Below are positions 26,538 through 35,594 of a DNA stretch of 64,000 bases, one piece after another; position 1 is the stretch's first letter; each line of letters begins with the position of its first letter. The notes below the pieces were generated by a model, which did not search any database, had not been told where the DNA came from, and saw nothing but the letters and a program-made list of their open reading frames with translations. Both the position numbers and the translations under genes were made by a program. The DNA is from Actinomycetaceae bacterium (GTDB taxonomy: Bacteria; Actinomycetota; Actinomycetes; Actinomycetales; Actinomycetaceae): positions 1 through 64,000 of the forward strand of contig JAUNVQ010000003.1 in the NCBI GenBank assembly GCA_030540715.1. The letters run 5' to 3'.

Positions 26538-28091
26538 ATGCAGCACGAACAGACAGCACCGATTGACCTTGTGGATGCCCACGCTCCGGTAAGGACCTAC
26601 CATGTCCGTACACTTGGCTGCCAAATGAATGTTCACGATTCAGAGCGTATGGCTGGCCTTCTTGAACAACACGGCTTGGTAAACGTTGAACGTGTCCCAT
26701 CGCTTCATGCGCGAGCCACACAAGCTGGTGATCAAGGTGCCGACGTTGTGGTGATCAATACCTGTTCGGTTCGTGAGGCTGCAGCTAGTCGCCTGTTTGG
26801 AAATTTGGGTCAGCTAGCCCAAGTAAAGCGCCACCGCAAGGGAATGCAAATAGCGGTCGGCGGATGTTTAGCTCAGCAAATGCGCGACAAAATTATTGAA
26901 CGCGCGCCCTGGGTCGATGTGGTTTTTGGAACACACAACATTGATGTGTTGCCAGCACTGCTTGATCGTGCTCAGCACAACAACGAAGCCGCAGTTGAAA
27001 TTGAAGAATCGTTAAAGACTTTTCCCTCAACGCTTCCCACCAAGCGCGAATCAGCCTATGCGGCATGGGTATCCATATCGGTTGGATGCAATAACACATG
27101 CACATTTTGTATTGTTCCTTCCCTCCGCGGAAAAGAACGTGACCGCAGGCCAGGCGATATTTTATCGGAAGTTGAAGCCGTTGTCTCTCAAGGTGCCATT
27201 GAAGTGACATTGCTGGGACAAAACGTCAATTCCTACGGGGTTGGATTCGGTGATCGCGGTGCGTTTGCGAAACTCTTACGTGCTGTTGGACGCATTGACG
27301 GGCTGGAACGAGTGCGTTTTACCTCGCCGCATCCAGCCGCTTTTACCGATGACGTTATTGAAGCAATGGCCGAAACACCAACCGTGATGCCTTCACTTCA
27401 CATGCCGCTTCAATCTGGGTCGGATAACATCTTGCGTCAGATGCGTCGAAGCTATCGAACCAAGAAGTTCCGTGATATTTTGCAACGCGTACGCACCCAT
27501 ATCCCCGACGCGGCAATCACAACGGATCTGATTGTTGGTTTCCCTGGTGAAACTGAAGACGATTTCCAGCAAACACTTGACATGGTAGAAGAATCACGTT
27601 TCGCTTCTGCATTTTCCTTCTTGTATTCACCACGCCCGGGAACCCCGGCAGCCGACCGTGAAGACCAGGTTCCTGATGATATTAAAAACGAACGCTATCA
27701 GCGCCTGATTCGTCTGCTTAACCGTATTGCGTTGGAAGAAAATCAAGCGCAAGAGGGCAGATTAGTCGATATTTTGATTGCAGAGGGCGAAGGTCGAAAG
27801 GACTCGTCTACACAGCGACTATCTGGGCGTGCTGCCGATAATCGTTTAGTCCATGTAGCGTTGCCTGGAGGAATGACAGGTGAACACGCACCGCGACCAG
27901 GGGATATGGTAACTGCACGTATCACTCATGCGGCACCGCATCACTTGGTTGCTGACTCGGCACTTATAACGGGGGAGTTCACTATGCGACGCACCCGTGC
28001 GGGCGATGCCTGGCAATCACGCCAACAAAAAGAGGCCGATAACACCGTTATGCTGGGAATCCCCACTATCGCAGTGCGTCCAGCAGGCTAA
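26538..28091 (+). CDS. miaB: tRNA-2-methylthio-N6-dimethylallyladenosine synthase
   Basis: 517 aa. A radical SAM methylthiotransferase that acts on i6A37 made by MiaA (at 29.3 kb). The N-terminal UPF0004 domain carries its three cluster cysteines in [21 protein letters not shown] and VGGCLAQQ. The radical-SAM CxxxCxxC is C184-C188-C191 (CNNTCTFC). Later motifs are [18 protein letters not shown] and [18 protein letters not shown]-terminal TRAM domain is near 370-450. It continues about 60 residues past the TRAM domain with an Arg/Gln-rich stretch, a little longer than E. coli MiaB (474 aa). It faces the YbjN genes tail to tail. Confidence 0.96.
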   Translation: MQHEQTAPIDLVDAHAPVRTYHVRTLGCQMNVHDSERMAGLLEQHGLVNVERVPSLHARATQAGDQGADVVVINTCSVREAAASRLFGNLGQLAQVKRHRKGMQIAVGGCLAQQMRDKIIERAPWVDVVFGTHNIDVLPALLDRAQHNNEAAVEIEESLKTFPSTLPTKRESAYAAWVSISVGCNNTCTFCIVPSLRGKERDRRPGDILSEVEAVVSQGAIEVTLLGQNVNSYGVGFGDRGAFAKLLRAVGRIDGLERVRFTSPHPAAFTDDVIEAMAETPTVMPSLHMPLQSGSDNILRQMRRSYRTKKFRDILQRVRTHIPDAAITTDLIVGFPGETEDDFQQTLDMVEESRFASAFSFLYSPRPGTPAADREDQVPDDIKNERYQRLIRLLNRIALEENQAQEGRLVDILIAEGEGRKDSSTQRLSGRAADNRLVHVALPGGMTGEHAPRPGDMVTARITHAAPHHLVADSALITGEFTMRRTRAGDAWQSRQQKEADNTVMLGIPTIAVRPAG

Positions 28092-28129
28092 ACAGCCAGA
28101 CTCAACCACATTATTGTTGGGCAGCGTGG

Positions 28130-28798
28130 TCATACAAACTTTTTGAGTGTCTTTGTTGCTTCAAGGCAGGCCTGGAATGTACTTCGCAGAAAGTCTTCAA
28201 GCTGATTGTATGAACATCCCTGTTCAATATTGAAAAATGTTTCCATGACAATACCTACGGTTTCTTCCGTAAGATTGGGATAAGTCTTTGGTGCTACATA
28301 CTCACTGTTATACATCCGTGTGGCATCGATTAGTCGACGACGCTGCTCATCAGCTTCCAGCAATGACAGATCAACTTCGAACAATGCCTGAATAAAAAAT
28401 ACCGTATGATGGGCCAGACGCAAACGGAAGGGAATCCCATTGATAGTGAGTTGAATGATATTTTCATCGGTGGAATAGGCAAGCTCCAGCAAGTCAAGGA
28501 TCGCGGTGACTGTTTGCCAACTAAATTCAATTACCCGGTTATTTGGATCCTTTTCCATTTCTTTATCACTTTGTTCAGTATGGGAACGGAGTGTAAACGG
28601 CATTGCGTTCTTCTCAACATACCCGGGAAACTCATCAGGAAACGATACGCCCTCGTAACGAACAACTGTCAGCTGAAAAGTGACTTCTTCAGGTGCCGGA
28701 GGCAACATGGCGCCAAATCGTAGGGGCGGGTTTGCACGAGAGTTATCTTTGGCTGTAGTATCGCGGGCTACATCAGGGCTATCTGTATTATCAAACAT
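28130..28798 (-). CDS. YbjN domain protein
   Basis: 222 aa from the ATG at 28798, which has AGAGGA 4-5 nt upstream and starts 10 nt after the stop of the preceding YbjN gene; a longer frame to 28897 would overlap that gene. The fold is read from alternating strands and helices (FQLTVVRYEGVSF, IIQLTINGIPFRL, HHTVFFIQALFEVD) and a C-terminal helix pair, like YbjN/type III chaperone-like proteins. The N-terminal 30 residues are polar and Asp/Thr-rich. The molecular role is unknown. Actinobacteria often carry such pairs beside miaA/miaB. Confidence 0.78.
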   Translation of the reverse strand: MFDNTDSPDVARDTTAKDNSRANPPLRFGAMLPPAPEEVTFQLTVVRYEGVSFPDEFPGYVEKNAMPFTLRSHTEQSDKEMEKDPNNRVIEFSWQTVTAILDLLELAYSTDENIIQLTINGIPFRLRLAHHTVFFIQALFEVDLSLLEADEQRRRLIDATRMYNSEYVAPKTYPNLTEETVGIVMETFFNIEQGCSYNQLEDFLRSTFQACLEATKTLKKFV

Positions 28799-28808
28799 AA
28801 CGTCCTCT

Positions 28809-29255
28809 TTAAGATGCTGATTCGGGGTGGAGCCTGATATCGGGGAAGTCTTGGGTAAGATGATTGAAGAAAATATGAAACTCCTGAAGACAATCACTTA
28901 GGAGCTTGTTCAACTGAGTATCTGTTAGGCCATGCGTTATTATATGGTTGCTTTCAGCGATCACAAGAACTGTTCCATCGTCTTCCGCTCGTGTATATGC
29001 CTTGGGTGCGAACATGCCCACATTTGTTTTCGCACAAAAAGCCTCCAGTTCGTCGCGACACGATATTGATGCTAAACGGTGCCACGGTGCTGAAATCATT
29101 AAAAATGCAGCGTTATTGGCCAACTGTATGCGAAACAGATGAGGGCCAATTGGCAGCAAAACGGTGACATCATCAAGCACTGCAGCCTTGAATGACATAG
29201 CCTTCAACTGTTTGGTAATGCGGTCGCGTGTCACAGGTGAAGTATATGAAGCCAT
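28809..29255 (-). CDS. YbjN domain protein (second, upstream copy)
   Basis: 148 aa. Begins MASYTSPVTRDRITKQL, then strands VTVLLPIGPHLFRIQL and AFLMISAPWHRLA, and a C-terminal helix HIFFNHLTQDF. This is the compact YbjN arrangement without the extra N-terminus of its neighbour. It is first in a two-gene unit reading leftward and is divergent from miaA, with 77 nt between the starts. Function unknown; an adaptor or chaperone-like role is only a family-level guess. Confidence 0.78.
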   Translation of the reverse strand: MASYTSPVTRDRITKQLKAMSFKAAVLDDVTVLLPIGPHLFRIQLANNAAFLMISAPWHRLASISCRDELEAFCAKTNVGMFAPKAYTRAEDDGTVLVIAESNHIITHGLTDTQLNKLLSDCLQEFHIFFNHLTQDFPDIRLHPESAS

Positions 29256-29332
29256 GCCTTTAGTCTAGCCTTAACGAAGACAAAGATATCCTTTGAGTCC
29301 GCGATATATACATTTGTCGATAAGATGGGAAT

Positions 29333-30271
29333 GTGAGGATAGCAATCGTTGGTCAAACAGGCTCGGGAAAATCGCAGACAGCCATCGAATTAGCCCACCT
29401 TTTAGGTGGTAAAAAGGCAGGCCATGCCATTGTTAGTGCGGATGCATATCAGTTGTATCGGGGCATGGATATTGGGACAGCCAAAGTTTTGCCTCACGAA
29501 ACCCGTGGTATTGATCACTTTCAAATCGATGTTCTTGATATTGAAGAAAAAGCGTCGGTTGCAGCCTATCAGCGCAGTGCACGAAAGGATTGCCAAAAAA
29601 TAAATGATGCGGGTGGCATCCCTATTATGGTGGGAGGGTCAGGGCTGTATATTCGAGCTGTCCTTGACGACCTTCAGTTTCCTGGAACCGATCCGCAGCT
29701 TCGTGCCGAGATTGAGCAAAGAGGGCGAAGCGAAGGATGGCAAAGTCTTCACAATGAACTCCGTGAGCGCGACCCGGTATCGGCTGAACGAATTGCGGTG
29801 CAAAACACGCGACGTGTCGTACGAGCGCTGGAAGTATGTCACCTGACAAAGAAACCATTTTCTGCCACGCTTCCCACTTACAACTATGTTGACGATTGGA
29901 TTCAGATTGGTTTACGGTGGCCACAATCAGTTTTGGAAACAATGATTGCACATCGAAGCGCCACAATGTTTACTGATGGATGGCTCAATGAAATTGAGGT
30001 ACTTCTTGCACAAGGTTTTGAACAGACTCCAACTGCCATCCGTGCATGTGGATACCGTGAAGCTATCGAGGTATTCCGTGGAACCATTTCCTTAGATGAA
30101 GGTATTGATGAAGTGACGCGTCAAACAATTCGTCTGGCAAAACGACAGTGGAAATGGTTTAAACGTGACCCGCGTATCCACTGGATAGATATGTCCGAAT
30201 TTCCAAAAGAAGAAGCGGCTATTCATGCAGCGCAAATTGCCCTTAAGCTGGTGAATCTACACCTGGAATAG
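29333..30271 (+). CDS. miaA: tRNA dimethylallyltransferase
   Basis: 312 aa. It transfers dimethylallyl from DMAPP to A37 of tRNAs reading UNN codons, making the substrate of MiaB. P-loop GQTGSGKS (residues 6-13), followed by SADAYQLYRGMDIGTAK, HFQIDVLD, GGSGLYIRAVLD, and the C-terminal RQTIRLAKRQWKWFKRDPRIHW. GTG start with a GATGGG leader. Its last 29 nt overlap the end of the convergent dapF gene. Confidence 0.96.
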   Translation: MRIAIVGQTGSGKSQTAIELAHLLGGKKAGHAIVSADAYQLYRGMDIGTAKVLPHETRGIDHFQIDVLDIEEKASVAAYQRSARKDCQKINDAGGIPIMVGGSGLYIRAVLDDLQFPGTDPQLRAEIEQRGRSEGWQSLHNELRERDPVSAERIAVQNTRRVVRALEVCHLTKKPFSATLPTYNYVDDWIQIGLRWPQSVLETMIAHRSATMFTDGWLNEIEVLLAQGFEQTPTAIRACGYREAIEVFRGTISLDEGIDEVTRQTIRLAKRQWKWFKRDPRIHWIDMSEFPKEEAAIHAAQIALKLVNLHLE

Positions 30272-31175
30272 GGATAAAACAGGTGCCAACAAGCGTTGCA
30301 GGGCCAGTCATGAACACAGTGTCGCGTGAGGTATCAATCGTCAGTTCACCACCGGGAACACGGACAGTCCATGGGATGTGTGGTTGACCATATGTGAAAG
30401 AGGCTGCCACCCCAACTGCGCAGCATCCTGTTCCACACGATAATGTTTCACCAACACCACGTTCGCACACCCTCATGTCAATTATCGCTTTTTCCTTATT
30501 AACAACAATGGCTTCATAGTTGGTGCCATTTACGGCAGCAGGTTGTTGGGTGGGACGCAAAGCGGGGGGAGCAAGCAGAGGATCAGTGTGCGGAAAAATA
30601 ATGGCATCAAGTTGCGTGTGATCGTCAAGAAAGACAACGGTGTGAGGATTTGGCATATCCACGCAATATCCGCGGTGTTCTTCCCCAATACCCGGCAGTG
30701 TTACTGTTACTGATTCGTTACCTAAAGATGCTTGACCAGGAACGACGGGAGCACCCATATCAACCTCATAGAAAGCATCACCACGTGCGGTTATTGTTTT
30801 TACTCCTGCACGTGTCATTACCTCAAATGGTAAGGAAGGATCCACTTTGTGGGTGGTCACCAGATAGTGAGAAAAAAGCCGAACTCCATTGCCGCACATT
30901 TCAGCAAGGGAACCATCTGCATTACGATAATCCATCAGCCACAGACGATTAAGGCGGTCATCGTTACTGGACATCTCACTGTGCGCTGTGCGCACAACGC
31001 GAATAACACCGTCAGCGCCAAAGCCCTTACGCCTATCGCACAAGGCCTTCACTTGTTGAGGCGAGATATCTAAGGCACCGCTTGGGTCGTCAAAAAGAAG
31101 AAAATCATTGCCAGTGGCATGACCCTTTGTAAAAACAATGCCACAGAGTTCGGTAAGGATATCTGAAGTGTCCAT
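30243..31175 (-). CDS. dapF: Diaminopimelate epimerase
   Basis: 310 aa from the ATG at 31175, which shares one base with the TAA of the upstream methyltransferase and has GAAAGAAAG before it. It interconverts LL- and meso-diaminopimelate. Both catalytic cysteines are present: EMCGNGVRLF and LSCGTGCCAVG. Other motifs are TKGHATGNDFLLFDD at the N-terminus and VDMPNPHTVVF. With dapA and dapB it completes the recognisable lysine-branch set. It is co-transcribed with the rsmC-like gene and overlaps miaA at the 3' ends. Confidence 0.95.
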   Translation of the reverse strand: MDTSDILTELCGIVFTKGHATGNDFLLFDDPSGALDISPQQVKALCDRRKGFGADGVIRVVRTAHSEMSSNDDRLNRLWLMDYRNADGSLAEMCGNGVRLFSHYLVTTHKVDPSLPFEVMTRAGVKTITARGDAFYEVDMGAPVVPGQASLGNESVTVTLPGIGEEHRGYCVDMPNPHTVVFLDDHTQLDAIIFPHTDPLLAPPALRPTQQPAAVNGTNYEAIVVNKEKAIIDMRVCERGVGETLSCGTGCCAVGVAASFTYGQPHIPWTVRVPGGELTIDTSRDTVFMTGPATLVGTCFIPIPGVDSPA

Positions 31176-31789
31176 TAATCTTTCTTTCCCTGGGTGATAC
31201 AAAGAATACGGAACCCCTTTTTTGAACCGACACGTTCAACAGTGTATCCGCGTTGAGTTAACCATACTCCCAAAGAGTCAGCACCTAGGTGTTTACCCAT
31301 GACTATCCACATTTCTCCATGTGGATGCAGGCGTTTGGCCCAGCGTTCAATCAATGAGTACAGTGCTTTCTTTCCGATTCGCACTGGTGGATTCGACACA
31401 ATTACATCAAAGAAAACATCGTCCTCTTCAATTGTGGCAAACGCTTCATCATCGTGAACGACATGTATGTTGTCGCGTTTGGGAAGGTTGAGGCGGGCAA
31501 GGTCAAGAGCCCGTTCATTGACATCAGTTGCCCATAGTTCGGCGTGTGGAAACTCCTGGGCCAATGCTAAAGAGATAGGGCCCCATCCACATCCAATATC
31601 AGCAACGGTAGCTACCGTAGTTGATGGGGGTACGAAAGCATTGAGTAACACTTCCGTTGCCTTATCAAGATGACGTGCACTAAACACACCTGGCGCACTG
31701 TAGACACAGTATTCCTTGTTACGGATAATAACGCGGTGTTGTTGAAGGTGATCGCTTGGTTCTTGTGACGTAAAATAGTGCGTAGTCAT
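31175..31789 (-). CDS. RsmC-like class I SAM methyltransferase
   Basis: 204 aa. SAM motif I is ADIGCGWGPISLAL, the acidic loop WATDVNERAL, and the catalytic NPP motif is IVSNPPVRIGKKALY, as in RsmC/RlmG-type N2-guanine rRNA methyltransferases. The C-terminal WIVMGKHLGADS fits as well. It is a single domain, lacking the N-terminal pseudo-methyltransferase half of E. coli RsmC, as is normal in actinobacteria. Target base likely in 16S rRNA, by family inference. It is divergent from hflX with 47 nt between the starts. Confidence 0.88.
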   Translation of the reverse strand: MTTHYFTSQEPSDHLQQHRVIIRNKEYCVYSAPGVFSARHLDKATEVLLNAFVPPSTTVATVADIGCGWGPISLALAQEFPHAELWATDVNERALDLARLNLPKRDNIHVVHDDEAFATIEEDDVFFDVIVSNPPVRIGKKALYSLIERWAKRLHPHGEMWIVMGKHLGADSLGVWLTQRGYTVERVGSKKGFRILCITQGKKD

Positions 31790-31836
31790 ATTTGTAGATT
31801 ACACGACAGATTGCCTGATTCCATAAGGAGGACTCA

Positions 31837-33420
31837 TTGTCGGCTGAAAATGATAGTGAACGCGCACAGGATGTGGTTCGACGTATCTTGGAACGTGAGA
31901 CATCAACACAGCCAGCCTCCAAGCACAACAAACGGCCGCAACAGCCCTTAGGTGACTACAATCGTAGGCAGGCATCATCTTCTCAACCTCTTTTCTCCTC
32001 GGCGCAAGCACTTTTATCCACCCAACGTGCCACACGTAAAGTGACAGGTGGTGAGCTTGAACGTGAAGCTCGTGCAGCTCTGACCCGCATCCAATCATTA
32101 CGTTCAGACAGAGAAGATATTTCAGAGGTTGAATACCGCCAGATTCGTTTGGAACGAGTTGTATTGGTAGGTTTATGGGATAAAGATTACAGCGCCGCAG
32201 TTAATTCTTTGCAAGAACTTGCTGCATTAGCGAAAACAGCGGGATCCTATGTGGTCGAAGGTGTACTTCAACATCGCACGATGCCCTCTGCATCAACTTA
32301 TGTAGGGCGCGGAAAAGCACAGGAAATTGCGCGAATTGTCAGTGAGGGTAATGCCGATACGGTGATTGTTGATGATGAGTTATCGCCCTCCCAACGCCGC
32401 GGCTTGGAAGATGTTGTTGATGCCAAAGTGGTGGATCGTACCGCTTTAATTCTTGATATTTTTGCTCAGCATGCAACATCACGTGAAGGCAAAGCACAAG
32501 TTGAGCTAGCTCAGCTGCGCTATTTGCTGCCACGTTTGCGTGGATGGGGTGAGTCAATGTCACGTCAGGCAGGCGGGCGAGTCTCTGGTGGTGCGGGCAT
32601 TGGTTCTCGTGGTCCTGGTGAAACAAAGATTGAGCTGGATAGACGAAGAATATCTCAGCGTGTAGCGAAACTGCGACGTGACATCAAGGCGATGGGGAAG
32701 ACCCGTGCCATGAAAAGAGGTCGTCGCAAGGCTCATCGTATTCCTTCCGTAGCTATCGTTGGTTACACGAATGCAGGAAAATCATCGCTGATGAATCGTT
32801 TAACAGATGCTGATGTCTTGGTACAAGATTCGCTTTTTGCCACCCTTGACCCGACGGTTCGTCAAAACCATACAGAGGACGGACGCGAATATACTTTGAC
32901 AGATACGGTGGGCTTTGTATCACGCTTACCTCACGAACTAATTGAAGCTTTCCGCTCAACCTTAGAAGAAGTTGAGCAAGCCGACCTGATTGTGCATGTC
33001 GTTGATGCTGCCCACCCTGATCCTGATGGGCAAGTAAAAGCAGTACGCGAAGTCATCGCTGATTTAGATGGTGCTGAAGCTATCCCCGAGATTTTGGTAT
33101 TCAATAAGGCCGATCTTGCTCAACCTGCGCGCGTGGCAATGCTGCGATCATCCTATGATGACGCACTTATCGTATCGGCATATTCTGGGAGGGGAATTGC
33201 GGAACTTGAACAACGTATCGCACAGCTATTACCGAAGCCGTCTATTTTTGTTGATGTGATAGTGCCTTACGATAAGGGGGCTCTGATTTCACAGATGCAC
33301 GAAGAAGGCCAGATTGATTCCATAGAATACTTAGAGATCGGTACCCACGTCGTAGGACGCGCCCGCAGTGATCTAGCTGCACGATTACAACGTGTTGATG
33401 CTGTTCAAGTACCCGAGTAA
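31837..33420 (+). CDS. hflX: GTPase HflX
   Basis: 527 aa, TTG start preceded by AAGGAGG. A ribosome-associated GTPase that can split stalled 70S ribosomes under stress. An N-terminal polar stretch of about 90 residues comes first. The HflX domain follows with YVGRGKAQEIA and VDDELSPSQRRGLED, then the Gly-rich linker (GGRVSGGAGIGSRGPGETK). G1 is GYTNAGKSS (from residue 309), G3 is DTVGFVSRLPHEL and G4 is FNKADL. dinG begins 14 nt downstream, so the two likely form an operon. The position after miaA-dapF is common in actinobacteria. Confidence 0.96.
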   Translation: MSAENDSERAQDVVRRILERETSTQPASKHNKRPQQPLGDYNRRQASSSQPLFSSAQALLSTQRATRKVTGGELEREARAALTRIQSLRSDREDISEVEYRQIRLERVVLVGLWDKDYSAAVNSLQELAALAKTAGSYVVEGVLQHRTMPSASTYVGRGKAQEIARIVSEGNADTVIVDDELSPSQRRGLEDVVDAKVVDRTALILDIFAQHATSREGKAQVELAQLRYLLPRLRGWGESMSRQAGGRVSGGAGIGSRGPGETKIELDRRRISQRVAKLRRDIKAMGKTRAMKRGRRKAHRIPSVAIVGYTNAGKSSLMNRLTDADVLVQDSLFATLDPTVRQNHTEDGREYTLTDTVGFVSRLPHELIEAFRSTLEEVEQADLIVHVVDAAHPDPDGQVKAVREVIADLDGAEAIPEILVFNKADLAQPARVAMLRSSYDDALIVSAYSGRGIAELEQRIAQLLPKPSIFVDVIVPYDKGALISQMHEEGQIDSIEYLEIGTHVVGRARSDLAARLQRVDAVQVPE

Positions 33421-33434
33421 GAGCGAGTAAAAGA

Positions 33435-35414
33435 GTGAGCACTCAGTCAAGTGAGGATATGCGCCAACGTTGTGACGAATTATTGGATGCAACTGTAGCT
33501 CTTATTCAAGGTCAGACGCGCAGCGGGCAAACAACAATGTCTCAATTGGTGGCAAAGACCTTGGAAAAGAAATCCTGCTTGATAGTACAGGCGGGAACCG
33601 GTACAGGAAAATCTTTAGCCTATTTGGTTCCTGCTACATTATGGGCAATCGACAACAATGCTACTGTGGTGGTGTCAACAGCAACACTTGCCCTGCAAAA
33701 ACAGTTATTTGACATTGATATTCCGCAGGTTGCCCACGTTATTGAACAGCAAGAAGGTAAGACACTAACATCGGCAGTATTAAAAGGGTGGCGCCACTAT
33801 GTGTGCCTTCATAAGATTCGTTCAAAGACTGCGGCTCCATCACTATTTGACACTGCAGACATTCCCAATAGTGAAGGAAGTGGAACTGATAGCGCAAACA
33901 TTTTAGGAAAAGAAGTTCAACGAATCCGCGACTGGGCCGAAACCAGCGACACGGGTGAACGTGACGAACTAGTGCCTCAAGTGAGTAATAAAGCCTGGTC
34001 TCATGCAAGTATAGAGTCAAAAGAATGCCTGGCAGATAGCTGCCCTTTTGTTGATGAATGTTTTGCGCGCCAGGCGCGAAAAGAAGCCGCACACGCACAT
34101 ATTGTTGTCACAAACCACGCACTATTGGGTATTGAAACCATGATGCCTATTCGCGTCCTTCCATCCTGTGACGCGATTATTATTGATGAGGCACATGAAC
34201 TCGTTCACTCGATTCGTTCTCAAGGTACTTTTGAACTATCGCAAGCCTATGCAGCCTCTTTAGCTGCTGGACTGGAAAAACATGTGCAGGTTGATACGTC
34301 ACTATTAAAACGGTTGATTGTGGCCTACGGGCGTATTATTGAAGCCTATCCCGAACAGGTTTTTCCTGAGCTTCCTGACGATATTCGACAAGCGGTGAAG
34401 GCTCTAGCTGATTGTTTACGCACAATTGTCTGCGACATCGCCGTTCCAGATAATGGTGATGAAACTCAGATGGCAGTGACCCGCCAGGCGCGTTCAGCAG
34501 TGGAAGAGCTTATGACGCGCTGTGAAGACATTGCTATGGCTAGTGCAGATACTCACGGAATGTGGTTGCGTATCGATCAATCTATGAATCGCTATGTGAC
34601 GATTGCGCCATTACAGGTTGGCACATACATGGCAACAAACCTATTTGATGATAAACCTGTTGTGCTCACCTCTGCGACATTACGGGTTGGCGGCTCCTTT
34701 GACCATATTGCACGTGAATGTGGGGTACATTCCTATGAATCGGAAGATGTCGGCACACCCTTTGCTTACGATAAACAGGCAATTCTGTATTGCCCATCTC
34801 ATATTCCAGCACCTGCACAGTCAGGAATAAGCAGCGAAGCCCTTGACGAATGCGAGCGGCTGATTCAAGCGTCGGATGGGGGAGCTCTATGCCTTTTTTC
34901 TTCGTATCAAGCATGTGAGCAAGCTGCCGAAATGTTGCGCGAATCCCATCCAGAACGAAAGTTTTTTGTGCAAAGACAAGACCAACTTCATACTCTTATT
35001 GAACGTTTTCACAGCGACCCGAACTCGTGTTTAATGGGAACAATGAGCCTGTGGCAAGGTATCGACATTCCAGGACTGGGGTGTCGCCTTGTTATTATAG
35101 ATCGTCTTCCTTTTCCTCACCTTCACGACCCCTTGATCAAGGCACTTAGTAACAATGCGCATGTAAGCGGTGGTAACGGGTTCATGGATGTGATGTTACC
35201 TCACGCAGCGCTGAAATTGGCTCAAGGAGCTGGACGTTTAATTCGGCGAAAAGATGATCGTGGGGTGGTAGCAGTCTTGGACTCTAGGCTTGTTCACCGA
35301 CGCTATGGCTCATTTTTTATGCGTACACTGCCGCCAATGTGGCCAACGCGTGATCCTAAAACAGTGTGCGCAGCTCTTGAACGTTTAGCCATCGAGGTGA
35401 AAGAAAATATGTAG
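33435..35414 (+). CDS. dinG: ATP-dependent DNA helicase DinG type
   Basis: 659 aa, GTG start. An XPD-like superfamily 2 helicase, 5'-3', that resolves R-loops and forks in characterised members. Walker A is GTGTGKS and the DEAH box is IIIDEAHEL. Four cysteines suited to a 4Fe-4S cluster lie between them (one in HYVCLHK, three in CLADSCPFVDECF). Helicase motifs V/VI are GTMSLWQGIDIPG and QGAGRLIRRKDDRG. Despite its name I see no SOS box directly upstream; it seems to be read with hflX. Confidence 0.93.
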   Translation: MSTQSSEDMRQRCDELLDATVALIQGQTRSGQTTMSQLVAKTLEKKSCLIVQAGTGTGKSLAYLVPATLWAIDNNATVVVSTATLALQKQLFDIDIPQVAHVIEQQEGKTLTSAVLKGWRHYVCLHKIRSKTAAPSLFDTADIPNSEGSGTDSANILGKEVQRIRDWAETSDTGERDELVPQVSNKAWSHASIESKECLADSCPFVDECFARQARKEAAHAHIVVTNHALLGIETMMPIRVLPSCDAIIIDEAHELVHSIRSQGTFELSQAYAASLAAGLEKHVQVDTSLLKRLIVAYGRIIEAYPEQVFPELPDDIRQAVKALADCLRTIVCDIAVPDNGDETQMAVTRQARSAVEELMTRCEDIAMASADTHGMWLRIDQSMNRYVTIAPLQVGTYMATNLFDDKPVVLTSATLRVGGSFDHIARECGVHSYESEDVGTPFAYDKQAILYCPSHIPAPAQSGISSEALDECERLIQASDGGALCLFSSYQACEQAAEMLRESHPERKFFVQRQDQLHTLIERFHSDPNSCLMGTMSLWQGIDIPGLGCRLVIIDRLPFPHLHDPLIKALSNNAHVSGGNGFMDVMLPHAALKLAQGAGRLIRRKDDRGVVAVLDSRLVHRRYGSFFMRTLPPMWPTRDPKTVCAALERLAIEVKENM

Positions 35415-35538
35415 AGTTGTGTTCACGTATCAATGCCAAGTGCGTCTTTACGATAGTGACAATGTTCATGCTGTAATTACCCTAAAAGGCCTAAGTAAAT
35501 CCTATGGAGTGGCTCTACGCTAGTAGTGACATAACAAC

Positions 35539-35553
35539 GTGTCAATACGACAC
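35539..35553. promoter_or_regulatory. Perfect inverted repeat upstream of ldh
   Basis: GTGTC-AATAC-GACAC lies 42 nt before the ldh start codon, within a 180-nt intergenic stretch that should hold the ldh promoter. It does not match the Rex or CRP/GlxR consensus I know. A regulator site is possible but unproven. Confidence 0.35.
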
Positions 35554-35594
35554 AACTAAACAACAGTGAATCACTGAAAGATAAGGATCGTTAT

